Source: Nocardia vulneris
Lineage (GTDB): Bacteria; Actinomycetota; Actinomycetes; Mycobacteriales; Mycobacteriaceae
Assembly: GCF_001613425.1 (NCBI RefSeq)
Contig: NZ_BDCI01000002.1
Coordinates: 124,001 to 188,000, forward strand
DNA: 64,000 nt
Direction: 5' to 3'
Each line of letters starts with the position of its first letter. Positions within the stretch are counted from its first letter, which is position 1. Shown here in pieces: positions 1 through 7,891 of this stretch. The notes under the pieces are model-generated. The model was not told the origin of the DNA and did no database searches. It was given only the letters and a program-made list of their open reading frames with translations. The position numbers were made by a program, and so were the translations under genes.

Positions 1-1
1 T

Positions 2-517
2 TCGCGCACCATCGCGGCGATGCTGCGTGAGCTGGGCACGCCGCTGCTCATCCACCAGCCGTCGTACTCGATGTTGAACCGCTGGATCGAGACCGAAGGA
101 CTGCTCGACGCCGCCGCCGAGGCGGGCTTCGGCGTCATCGGCTTCACCGCGCTGGCCCAGGGCATGCTCACCGCGAAATATCTGGACGGCATTCCGCAGG
201 AATCGCGGGCCGCCCAGGACAAGTCGTTCCAGAACGAGCTGCTCACCCCCGCGATGATCGACCGGCTGCGCAAGCTCAACGCCCTCGCCGAGCGACGCGG
301 CCAGACGCTCGCCCAGCTCGCGCTCGCGTGGGCGCTGCGCGACGAGCGGGTGACATCGCTGGTCATCGGCGCGTCCACGACCGGCCAGCTCGAGCAGAAC
401 GTCGCCGCGCTCGACGGGCTCGAGTTCCGCGCCGAGGAACTGGCCGAGATCGATGCTCTGCTCGACGACGACGGAGCGGTCGATCTGTGGCGATCGGCCC
501 GCGAGGGCACGCTCTGA
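2..517 (+). CDS. aldo/keto reductase, C-terminal part (5' end outside window)
   Basis: The reading frame is open from the left edge, so this gene is truncated by the window; about 171 residues are visible. The visible part shows the C-terminal half of the aldo/keto reductase TIM barrel: an NRWIE stretch followed by a GVIGFTALAQGMLTAKY segment (the active-site loop typical of YghZ/Kvbeta-like AKRs), then the LAQLALAWAL and VTSLVIGAST segments that in this family form the NADPH-binding end of the barrel. The catalytic Tyr/Lys half lies upstream and cannot be checked. The likely role is NADPH-dependent carbonyl reduction in the cytoplasm; the substrate is unknown. Nothing links it to the biosynthetic loci further right. 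Confidence 0.85.
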   Translation, partial: SRTIAAMLRELGTPLLIHQPSYSMLNRWIETEGLLDAAAEAGFGVIGFTALAQGMLTAKYLDGIPQESRAAQDKSFQNELLTPAMIDRLRKLNALAERRGQTLAQLALAWALRDERVTSLVIGASTTGQLEQNVAALDGLEFRAEELAEIDALLDDDGAVDLWRSAREGTL

Positions 518-557
518 CCCTCCGAACCCCTTCGCGCACAGGCGAGTCAGGGGAATA

Positions 558-581
558 CCGGAGGCCGATACCATCCTCCGG
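558..581. repeat. inverted repeat / possible hairpin after the aldo/keto reductase gene
   Basis: CCGGAGG at 558-564 pairs perfectly with CCTCCGG at 575-581 across a 10-nt loop. It lies in the short gap between two plus-strand genes. There is no T-tract, so it could be a weak terminator, an operator, or chance. Confidence 0.3.
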
Positions 582-621
582 GCTGACGACGAACCGCGTG
601 CCCGCTGCATAGTGTGCCCGC

Positions 622-1518
622 ATGACCCCAGGGCGACCGGACGCACCACCGCTACCCGACCGCCGTCGACTCGCCCGGCGGGGCGTCGGCCTATTCCTCG
701 TCGCGCTGGTCGCGCTGTCCGCACCGGCCATGATCTTCGCGGTCGTGGCGCGCAACGAGATCGGCATCCTGCTGCTCATGTGGGCGCCGGGCGTCGCCTC
801 GCTGCTCGCCCGGCTGCTGCTGCGCGAAGGATTCGGCGATATCTCGCTGCGCTTCGGCGGCCGCCGCGGCTGGTGGGCCTGCCTGTTCGCGCTCGGCTAC
901 CCGGTGGTCGTCGCGGGGGCGGCGTACGGCGTCGGCTGGCTCAGCGGCATGGCCGAGTACACCACGCCCGACGGCGAAGCCGCCGGCTGGATCGCCTTCG
1001 CGATCCAGCTGCTCATCGGCCTGGTGCCCGGCACCGCCATCGGCCTGGTGTTCGCGCTCGGCGAGGAACTCGGGTGGCGCGGCTATCTGCTCACCCGGCT
1101 CATCGACGCCGGACTACCGCAGCCGATCCTGATCGGCGGATTGATCTGGGCCGCTTGGCATCTGCCGTTGATCATCGGTGGCAACTATCTGAGCGGCAAC
1201 GGCGGTTCCGTACTGGTGATCGCGCCGCTGTTCGTGATCCAAATCGTCGTGGTCTCCTATGCTTTCGCGCGAGTCCGGCTGGATACCGGCAGCGTCTGGC
1301 CCGCCGTCGTGCTGCACGCGTCGTGGAATTCGGTGATCCAATCCGTCTTCGACACCCACACCACCGGCGCGCGGGCTTGGCTGTGGCTCGGCGAACAAGG
1401 TCTGCTGCTACTGGCCGCCAATGCGATCTGCGTTTTCCTGCTCTATCGGCGGCCGGGAAGATTCCTGCGCCAACCACTTTCGAGCGCGCCCGATTCGGCC
1501 GCACAAAATGGCAGTTGA
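622..1518 (+). CDS. CPBP-family intramembrane metalloprotease (CAAX protease/bacteriocin-processing type)
   Basis: This 298-residue protein is strongly hydrophobic with about eight membrane segments after a basic N-terminus. It carries the three signature motifs of the CPBP (Abi, PF02517) family: EELGWRGYL at about residues 148-156 (EExxxR), a WAAWHLPL segment with His near residue 180, and HASWNSV near the C-terminus (HxxxN/B). These supply the Glu/His zinc-type active site inside the membrane. Such proteins process prenylated proteins or peptides, or act in bacteriocin self-immunity; the substrate here cannot be told. It stands alone, with about 100 nt to each neighbour. No strong ribosome binding site precedes the chosen ATG, so the start is moderately certain. 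Confidence 0.85.
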   Translation: MTPGRPDAPPLPDRRRLARRGVGLFLVALVALSAPAMIFAVVARNEIGILLLMWAPGVASLLARLLLREGFGDISLRFGGRRGWWACLFALGYPVVVAGAAYGVGWLSGMAEYTTPDGEAAGWIAFAIQLLIGLVPGTAIGLVFALGEELGWRGYLLTRLIDAGLPQPILIGGLIWAAWHLPLIIGGNYLSGNGGSVLVIAPLFVIQIVVVSYAFARVRLDTGSVWPAVVLHASWNSVIQSVFDTHTTGARAWLWLGEQGLLLLAANAICVFLLYRRPGRFLRQPLSSAPDSAAQNGS

Positions 1519-1622
1519 TGCGCGCTGGCACATTGCGATCCCGGTGACCGTAATACTGGTCACGCCGCATCCGGCCTGGTTTCCTCATCCGTAATCATCC
1601 GGGTGGAGCGAAAGGTCGTGGA

Positions 1623-2531
1623 ATGTCCGTGCAGGTGGTCAAGCTCGGTGCGCACATCGGCGCCCGAATCGAGGGAGTCCGGCTCGGCGGGGCGCTGGAC
1701 GGCGCGACCGTCGCCACCGTGCGCGCCGCGCTCAACGAGCACAAGGTGATCTTCTTCCGGGAACAGCACCACCTCACCGAGGACGGCCAGTACGAATTCG
1801 CCGAACTGCTCGGCACGCCCACCACACCGCACCCGACGCTCACCTCCGCGGGCGTGAAGAGCCTGGCCATCGACTCCCACCACGGCCGCTCCAACACCTG
1901 GCACACCGATGTCACCTTCGTCGACCGCGTGCCGAAGGCCTCCATCCTGCGCGCGGTCACGCTGCCGAGTTACGGCGGCGCGACCACCTGGGCCTCGACC
2001 GTCGCCGCCTACAACTCGCTGCCGGAACCGCTGCGGCGGCTGGCCGAGAGCCTGCGCGCGCGGCACACCAACCAGTACGACTACGCGGCCACCGTCGAGG
2101 ACCGCCCGGACGAGAACGCGCGGGCCTACCGCCGCGAATTCGAGTCCACCTACTTCGAGACCGAGCATCCGGTGGTCCGGGTGCACCCGGAGACCGGCGA
2201 GCGGGCACTGCTGCTGGGCTGCTTCGTCAAGCAGATCGTGGGCCTGTCCAGTAGCGAGTCGCAGGCGCTGTTCCGGTTGTTCCAGGATCGGGTGACCCGG
2301 CTCGAGCACACCGTCCGGTGGGACTGGTCGCTCGGCGACGTGGCCATCTGGGACAACCGTGCCACCCAGCACTACGCGATCGACGACTACGACGGCGCGG
2401 AGCACCGCAGGCTCACCCGGATCACCCTGGCCGGCGATATCCCGGTCGGCGTCGACGGCACGTCCAGCACCGTCATCGCGGGAAATGCCGAGTCCTACTC
2501 CGCGGTCGATCCACTCGGCACGGCGGCTTAG
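1623..2531 (+). CDS. TauD/TfdA-family Fe(II)/2-oxoglutarate dioxygenase
   Basis: The product is 302 residues, the usual size for TauD/TfdA enzymes. The iron-binding facial triad is visible: WHTDVTF supplies His94 and Asp96, and the distal His is at about residue 250 in the [10 protein letters not shown] motif. HRRLTRITL, about 15 residues later, supplies the Arg that binds the 2-oxoglutarate carboxylate. The family couples oxidative decarboxylation of 2-oxoglutarate to hydroxylation of small substrates such as taurine, alkylsulfonates or alkyl sulfates; the substrate here is not determined. It is a single gene followed by a 190-nt gap before the compatible-solute transporter. A link to the phosphonate genes 50 kb away is possible but unsupported. 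Confidence 0.9.
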   Translation: MSVQVVKLGAHIGARIEGVRLGGALDGATVATVRAALNEHKVIFFREQHHLTEDGQYEFAELLGTPTTPHPTLTSAGVKSLAIDSHHGRSNTWHTDVTFVDRVPKASILRAVTLPSYGGATTWASTVAAYNSLPEPLRRLAESLRARHTNQYDYAATVEDRPDENARAYRREFESTYFETEHPVVRVHPETGERALLLGCFVKQIVGLSSSESQALFRLFQDRVTRLEHTVRWDWSLGDVAIWDNRATQHYAIDDYDGAEHRRLTRITLAGDIPVGVDGTSSTVIAGNAESYSAVDPLGTAA

Positions 2532-2656
2532 CCGTCCTCTTCGAACTCGCATTGTTTGGACACCGGCTCGGCGGTGAAAACAATCGCGAGATCGGCAACC
2601 CGGCGATCCGCGCGCAGCGCGCCATCCAGAACCGCACACGAAGTCTCGATTACGCT

Positions 2657-2684
2657 TTGACGGCTCGCGTCCGGTGATTACGCA
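2657..2684 (+). promoter_or_regulatory. possible promoter for the OpuC-type transporter operon
   Basis: TTGACG (2657-2662) is a good -35 match and is followed after 16 nt by TACGCA (2679-2684), a poor -10. It lies about 40 nt before the first permease start, inside the 194-nt gap after the dioxygenase. Weak evidence only. Confidence 0.25.
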
Positions 2685-2725
2685 CCCGCAGGTACCGACC
2701 GGTCTTGCCCGACGAGGGGAATCGC

Positions 2726-3370
2726 GTGGATTTATGGAGTTATATCCGAGGGCGGGGCGAATTCCTCGCGTTCCTCACTTATCAGCATGCCTCCCTGGCA
2801 TTTCAGACCGTCCTGGTCGGAACCGTCGTCGCGGTGCTGATCGCGGTCGCGGTCTATCGGCTGCCGCTGCTGGCCGCGCTCTCGCTCACCTCTAGCCGGG
2901 TGGCGCTGACCATTCCGTCGCTGGCCCTGCTCGCCCTGCTGCTGGTGCCGTTCGGATTGGGCGTGGTCCCCTCATTTCTCATGCTGACGTTCTTCGCGGC
3001 ACTGCCGGTGATCGGCAACGCGATCGTGGGGTTGCGCGCGGTGCCGCCCTCGGTCATCGAGTCCGCCAAAGGCATCGGCTTTTCCCGGCTGCGCATCCTG
3101 CTCACCGTTGAATTGCCGATCGCCTGGCCGGTGATCCTCACCGGCATCCGGGTTTCCACCCAGATGATCGTCGGCGTGGCCGCCATCGTCGCCTACGTCC
3201 TCGGACCCGGCCTCGGGTCGCTGATCTTCAACGGCCTGTCCCGGCTCGGGGGCGCCAACGCCATCGAGATGGCGTTGACCGGCACCATTCTCATCGTCCT
3301 CATCGCGTTGGTGTTCGACGCACTCCTCGTCCTGCTCGGCCGCCTCACGATCGCAAAGGGACTGTCATGA
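2726..3370 (+). CDS. OpuC-type osmoprotectant ABC transporter permease 1
   Basis: This 214-residue integral membrane protein has about five membrane segments and the BPD permease (EAA) loop near residues 105-135 (GLRAVPPSVIESAKGIGFSR). It resembles permeases of the OpuC/ProW/YehW family, which import glycine betaine, carnitine or choline with a dedicated ATPase and binding protein. GTG at 2726 is chosen because AGGGGA lies five to six bases upstream; a TTG seven codons earlier has no binding site. Codon 3 is TTA, a rare leucine codon in such high-GC DNA. The stop overlaps the ATPase start (ATGA), so the genes are co-translated. Confidence 0.9.
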   Translation: MDLWSYIRGRGEFLAFLTYQHASLAFQTVLVGTVVAVLIAVAVYRLPLLAALSLTSSRVALTIPSLALLALLLVPFGLGVVPSFLMLTFFAALPVIGNAIVGLRAVPPSVIESAKGIGFSRLRILLTVELPIAWPVILTGIRVSTQMIVGVAAIVAYVLGPGLGSLIFNGLSRLGGANAIEMALTGTILIVLIALVFDALLVLLGRLTIAKGLS

Positions 3371-4647
3371 CCGAAGTGACCAGCCGCCCCGCTCCGCCCG
3401 CGCCGGAGCGCAACGTGACCGGCGCCGACATCAAACTCGACGCCGTCGTCAAGCGCTACCGCGGCCAGGACGCGCCCGCGGTCGAACGGCTCGACCTGGA
3501 GATCGACGCGGGTGACATCGTCGCGTTCGTCGGTCCGTCCGGCTGCGGCAAGACCACGACCTTGAAGATGATCAACCGGCTGATCGAACCGACCGAGGGC
3601 CGGATCTTCATCGGCGGCCGCGACGTCACCCGCGAGGACCCGGACAAACTGCGCCAGTCGATCGGGTACGTCATCCAGTCCGGCGGACTGTTCCCGCACT
3701 GGAGTGTCGCCAAGAACGTCGGCGCCATCCCGCGGGTGCTCGGCTGGGACCGGAAGCGGATCGCCGAACGCACCGAATACCTGCTCGATCTCGTCGGACT
3801 GGATCCCGCCACCTTCGCCGACCGGCTGCCCAAGGACATGTCCGGCGGCCAGCAGCAGCGGGTCGGCGTCGCCCGCGCGCTCGCCGCGGACCCGCCGGTC
3901 CTGCTGATGGACGAACCGTTCGGCGCGGTGGATCCGATCACCCGGGTGCGCTTGCAGGACAGCCTGATCGCGATCCAGCACGAACTCGGCAAGACCATCG
4001 TGATCGTGACGCACGATTTCGAGGAGGCCACCAAGCTCGGTGACAAGGTGCTGATCCTGTCCGAGGGCGGGCATGTCGAGCAGTACGCGAGCCCGGAGGA
4101 GATCCTCACCGACCCGGCCACGCCGTTCGTCGAGGAGTTCGTCGGTTCCGGCGCGAAGCTGGCCTATCTCACCGTGTCCCGGGTGCGCGATGTCGAATAC
4201 GACAAGGTGATCACCGCCCGGGTCGGCGAACCCGCGCAGGGCGTGATCCAGCGCGCGATGGCGGCCGGGCACACCTGGGTCGTGGTCGTCGACGAGGCCG
4301 GGCGGCCGCGGTCGTGGCCCTCGCTCACCGAACTGGCGACCAAACCGGAGGTCTCGGACTTCCTCGACCGGCGCCTGCCCGTGGTCGCGCGCTCCTCCAC
4401 CCTCAACGACGCACTCGACGCCATGCTCGCGGCCAGCCAAGGGGCCGCACTCGTCACCGACGGCCGCGGCGCCGTGGTCGGCGCGCTCAGCATCGGCACG
4501 GTGACCGAGACGATCCAGGCCAAACTCGCCGAGGTGCGGTCGGACGAGGCCGACCTGTCCTACGAAACCTATGTCGACGGCACCGATCCCGCGCCGACGC
4601 CGGTGGTCGCCGCCGACGACGAACCCGGATCGGCCGAGCCGGCATGA
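3367..4647 (+). CDS. OpuC-type osmoprotectant ABC transporter ATP-binding protein
   Basis: The product has 426 residues. The ATPase part shows Walker A GPSGCGKTT (about residues 56-64), signature SGGQQQR, Walker B LLMDEPFGAVD and switch His in VTHDFEEA. The region from about residue 265 to 400 looks like the tandem CBS-type regulatory tail found on OpuCA/ProV-type ATPases, ending with an acidic, proline-rich tail. In this family the ATPase energises import of betaine-like solutes and the CBS part senses ionic strength or cyclic nucleotides. The gene overlaps both neighbouring permease genes by 4 bp (ATGA), giving a tightly coupled permease-ATPase-permease-lipoprotein operon. Confidence 0.92.
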   Translation: MTEVTSRPAPPAPERNVTGADIKLDAVVKRYRGQDAPAVERLDLEIDAGDIVAFVGPSGCGKTTTLKMINRLIEPTEGRIFIGGRDVTREDPDKLRQSIGYVIQSGGLFPHWSVAKNVGAIPRVLGWDRKRIAERTEYLLDLVGLDPATFADRLPKDMSGGQQQRVGVARALAADPPVLLMDEPFGAVDPITRVRLQDSLIAIQHELGKTIVIVTHDFEEATKLGDKVLILSEGGHVEQYASPEEILTDPATPFVEEFVGSGAKLAYLTVSRVRDVEYDKVITARVGEPAQGVIQRAMAAGHTWVVVVDEAGRPRSWPSLTELATKPEVSDFLDRRLPVVARSSTLNDALDAMLAASQGAALVTDGRGAVVGALSIGTVTETIQAKLAEVRSDEADLSYETYVDGTDPAPTPVVAADDEPGSAEPA

Positions 4648-5381
4648 GCAGGCTGCGGCGCGTGCCGCTCGACGTATGGTTCGAGCCGATCATCATCGGC
4701 GTGATCGGTCTCGGCTATGTCCTCTGGTACCGGTCCACGACCTTCACCCCGACCGAGCAAGCATCCCTGGCCTGGGACAACTTGCAGACCACGATCCTCG
4801 CGCACATCAAACTCACCGTCGTGGCCACATTGATCGTGGTCGTCATCGCGATTCCGCTCGGTATCGCGCTCACCCGGCCCGCGCTGAAACGCGTCGAACC
4901 CCTCGCGGTGAACATCGCCAATATCGGGCAGGCCGCGCCCGCGGTCGGGCTGCTGGTGCTGTTCACCTTCTGGCTCGGCACCGGATTCCGCACGGCGATA
5001 GTCGGTCTCGTCGTGTACGCGATTCTGCCGATCCTGCAGAACACCATCGTCGGACTGCGGCAGGTGGACCACCGCACCATCGAGGCCTCGCGCGGTATCG
5101 GCTACTCCGGCAGCCGGACACTGTTCCAGGTGGAGTTGCCGCTCGCGGTGCCGGTCATCCTCAACGGCGTGCGCACCGCGCTGGTCATCCTGGTCGGCAC
5201 CGCGACGCTGAGCACGTTCATCGGTGCGACAAGCCTCGGCACGCTGATCACCACGGGTGTCACGCTGTTCCTGCCCAAGCTGCTCGTCTCCGGCGCGATC
5301 CTGGTGGGCCTGCTCGCCTTGACCATCGATTGGCTGGGCCGGCTCGTCGAACTCGCCGCGACGCCGCGGGGCATCGCATGA
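4644..5381 (+). CDS. OpuC-type osmoprotectant ABC transporter permease 2
   Basis: A 245-residue membrane protein with a short cytoplasmic N-terminus, about six hydrophobic segments and the permease EAA loop (GLRQVDHRTIEASRGIGYSG). It is clearly homologous to the upstream permease, so the pair forms a heterodimeric channel as in OpuCB/OpuCD. The start ATG overlaps the ATPase stop (ATGA). The stop likewise overlaps the start of the binding lipoprotein. Confidence 0.9.
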   Translation: MSRLRRVPLDVWFEPIIIGVIGLGYVLWYRSTTFTPTEQASLAWDNLQTTILAHIKLTVVATLIVVVIAIPLGIALTRPALKRVEPLAVNIANIGQAAPAVGLLVLFTFWLGTGFRTAIVGLVVYAILPILQNTIVGLRQVDHRTIEASRGIGYSGSRTLFQVELPLAVPVILNGVRTALVILVGTATLSTFIGATSLGTLITTGVTLFLPKLLVSGAILVGLLALTIDWLGRLVELAATPRGIA

Positions 5382-6358
5382 GGCCGCCGCGGCTCACGAC
5401 GCTGCTCGCCGCGCTCGTGGTGGCGGGCGCCGCGCTCACCGGGTGCGGTCTGGTCAGCTCGTCCGGCACCTTCCACGACGCCCGGCTGCCCGACGGCGCG
5501 CAACCGCTGGACGGGGTGAAGCTGGTCGTCACCTCCAAGAGCTTCACCGAGGGCGTGCTGCTCGGCAAGCTCACCGCGACGTATCTGGGCGCGGCGGGCG
5601 CGAAGGTCACCGACCTCACCGGGGCGCCGGGTTCCGCGTCGTCGCGGCAGGCTCAGCTCAACGGTGACGCCGACATCCTCTGGGAGTACACGGGCACCGG
5701 ATGGGTGAACTACCACAACCAGACCGAGACGATCGCGGACCCGCAACAGCTCTGGCAGCGCGTACACGACCTGGAGCAGCGCGACCACGATCTGGTGTGG
5801 TTGCCGCCGGCCAACTTCAACGACACCTACGCCTTCGGCGCGTCGACCCCGAACGCCGAACGCCTGCAGGTGAAATCGCTGTCCGACGTGACCACCCTGC
5901 CGGTCCCCGACCGCACCTTCTGCGTCGACGACGAATTCTTCAGCCGTTCGGACGGTTTCCTCCCGATGCTGGCGAAGTACGGTATCCCGTACAACGATCC
6001 GAACGGCGTCCCGTCCGGCAACGTGACCCGGATGGACGCGGGGGTGGTCTACACCGCCACCGCCAAGGGGGCACCCTGCAACTTCGGCATGATCTACACC
6101 ACCGACGGCCGGGTGAAGAACTTGAATCTCGTTGTGCTGCAAGATGATCGCAAGTTCTTCCTGCCCTACAGCGGCACCGCCGTCGTGCGCGGCGCCGTGC
6201 TCGACCGGCATCCGGAACTGCGCCCGCTGCTCGGCACCCTCTCCGAACGCCTCACCGACGACCTCATGCAGGAACTGAACGGCCGTGTCGACATCGACGG
6301 GGAAGACCCCGCCGACGTCGCCTACGACTGGCTGAAAACCCAGAAACTGATCGCCTGA
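5378..6358 (+). CDS. OpuC-type osmoprotectant-binding lipoprotein
   Basis: The protein has 326 residues. It begins with a basic signal peptide and a lipobox LTGC with the acylated Cys at residue 23, so it should be anchored on the outer face of the membrane. The mature part has the QAT/OpuAC fold signatures: VTSKSFTEGVLLGKL near the N-terminus and the ADILWEYTGTGW segment, which line the betaine pocket in OpuCC relatives. It completes the four-gene importer. The start overlaps the permease stop. A convergent gene begins 34 nt downstream, and no clear terminator is visible in between. Confidence 0.9.
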   Translation: MRPPRLTTLLAALVVAGAALTGCGLVSSSGTFHDARLPDGAQPLDGVKLVVTSKSFTEGVLLGKLTATYLGAAGAKVTDLTGAPGSASSRQAQLNGDADILWEYTGTGWVNYHNQTETIADPQQLWQRVHDLEQRDHDLVWLPPANFNDTYAFGASTPNAERLQVKSLSDVTTLPVPDRTFCVDDEFFSRSDGFLPMLAKYGIPYNDPNGVPSGNVTRMDAGVVYTATAKGAPCNFGMIYTTDGRVKNLNLVVLQDDRKFFLPYSGTAVVRGAVLDRHPELRPLLGTLSERLTDDLMQELNGRVDIDGEDPADVAYDWLKTQKLIA

Positions 6359-6392
6359 TCAGCAGGCTGCGGCGGCAAAATCGTGCTGGGGC

Positions 6393-7220
6393 TTACATTT
6401 TCGCGTAGCGGGCCATGACGAAGCTGTAGAGGCCGTAGGTGATGATGCCGAGGCCGGCGACGATGAGCAGGACCATGCCGAAGGGCTGGGCACCGAGGAT
6501 TTTCAGGGCACCGTCCAATCCCGCGGCCTTCTCGGGCTCGGACTTGGTGGCGGCGAGGATGACCAGCAGGCCGACGGCGCCGACGGCTAGGCCTTTGGCC
6601 AGGTAGCCGGCCATGCCGAGGCGCCGGACCAGCTTGCTCGGCGTGCCCTGCAGATCGTCGACGAACTTCTCGGTGACGCCCTTGTACACGTGGTAGCCGC
6701 CGACCCCGATGATGACCAGCCCGGCCACGACCAGGGCGATGGCGCCCGCGGTGTGCTGCATGACGCGCGCCGCGAGCCCGGCGCTCTCGCCGCTGCTGGA
6801 CTTGCCGCTGCCGCGCGCGAAACCGAAGGCGGAGACGGCGAAGACGAAGTAGATCACCGCGAGGGACAGGGCCTTCACCCGGCGCAACGCCTCGGACTTC
6901 TTGCTGTCCTTGTCCGGCTTGGACGCGCTGCCCAGCACCGCTTCGACCAGCCGCCACAGCGCCAGGATCAGGAAGGCCACCGCGCCGACCCACAGCACGA
7001 GCGGGCCGCCCGGCTCCGCCGCCAATTCCTTCATCGCCCCGGATTGGTCGGCGGCGCCGCCCGAACCGCCGAGCGCGATGCGGATGGCGATGTAGCCGAT
7101 GATCAGGTGCACGATGCCCGTCATGACGAACCCCGCCCGGGCGAAGCGCTCGAAGACGCGGTGCTGGGCGATCCGTTCCGCTGTGCTGGCCGCCTTGGTC
7201 TGAGTCATGCTGGCACTCAT
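6393..7220 (-). CDS. DUF1206 membrane protein
   Basis: The 275-residue product has three repeats of a two-helix membrane unit, each beginning with a basic stretch followed by GF/GY and a hydrophobic pair (around residues 25-100, 110-180 and 195-275). This is the DUF1206 architecture common in actinobacteria. No biochemical function is known for the family. The ATG at 7220 is the longest reasonable start; a second ATG at 7208 is equally possible because neither has a strong ribosome binding site. It is divergent from the next gene. Confidence 0.85.
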   Translation of the reverse strand: MSASMTQTKAASTAERIAQHRVFERFARAGFVMTGIVHLIIGYIAIRIALGGSGGAADQSGAMKELAAEPGGPLVLWVGAVAFLILALWRLVEAVLGSASKPDKDSKKSEALRRVKALSLAVIYFVFAVSAFGFARGSGKSSSGESAGLAARVMQHTAGAIALVVAGLVIIGVGGYHVYKGVTEKFVDDLQGTPSKLVRRLGMAGYLAKGLAVGAVGLLVILAATKSEPEKAAGLDGALKILGAQPFGMVLLIVAGLGIITYGLYSFVMARYAKM

Positions 7221-7330
7221 CTCATTTCGATCGAACCGAACGTCGGGGCAAATACCCGGTCCGGCCCGCTCGAAACGGGGTGTCGCGAATATCCAAGACG
7301 GGCTCCCGGCGGTGGCGCAGAATTTGCCGC

Positions 7331-7891
7331 ATGGCTGAATCGACTCTTTCTCCCGCCGACCGTTACCGCGCGCTGGCGCAGACGTTCACCCGAAAAGTGG
7401 CGGCCGTTCCGGCTTCCGGCTGGGATGCCGACTCCCCGTGCGCCGAGTGGACCGCGCGCGATGTCGTCCGGCATGTCATCGACAGCGAACGCGATATCGC
7501 GCGGATGGTCGGGCTCGAGCTGCCGCCCGCGCCGTCCGTCGACGACGATCCGGCCGCGGCCTGGGCCGCGACCCGTGCCGCCATGCAGGACATTCTGGAC
7601 GATCCCGCGCGGGCCACCCGAGAATACGACGGCCACTTCGGCCGCACCGATCTGGCCGCGACGATCGAGCGCTTCTACTGTTTCGACCTGGTCGTGCACG
7701 GCTGGGATATCGCCCGCGCCACGGGCACCGACGCCACCATCCCCGCCACAGAGCTCGAATGGGTCGAGGGCGTGGCACGCTCGCTCGGCGACTCGCTGCG
7801 CATGCCCGGAGTTTGCGGGCCCGCCCTCGACGCTCCCGCCGACGCCGACGAGCAGACCCGGGTCCTCGCCTTTCTCGGTCGCGCGCACTGA
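7331..7891 (+). CDS. TIGR03086-family metal-binding protein (DinB/maleylpyruvate isomerase-like)
   Basis: A 186-residue cytoplasmic protein. It has the DinB-like four-helix layout with the WTARDVVRHVIDSE segment and the later DLVVHGWDIARATG segment, whose histidines form the metal site in the TIGR03086 and mycothiol-dependent enzyme superfamily. Members may use mycothiol in isomerase or detoxification reactions; the actual reaction is unknown. ATG 7331 is preferred over an upstream in-frame start because the protein then begins at the conserved LSPADRY segment. The stop codon directly abuts the convergent NRPS stop, leaving no room for a terminator. Confidence 0.8.
   Translation: MAESTLSPADRYRALAQTFTRKVAAVPASGWDADSPCAEWTARDVVRHVIDSERDIARMVGLELPPAPSVDDDPAAAWAATRAAMQDILDDPARATREYDGHFGRTDLAATIERFYCFDLVVHGWDIARATGTDATIPATELEWVEGVARSLGDSLRMPGVCGPALDAPADADEQTRVLAFLGRAH

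Noticed and set aside
1623..2531. TauD-like dioxygenase as a member of the phosphonate cluster
   Set aside because: It is about 50 kb away, separated by unrelated transporter genes and the NRPS locus; no evidence supports a link.
2705..2725. TTG as a start for the first OpuC permease
   Set aside because: The AGGGGA binding site lies inside this extension and is ideally spaced from GTG 2726.
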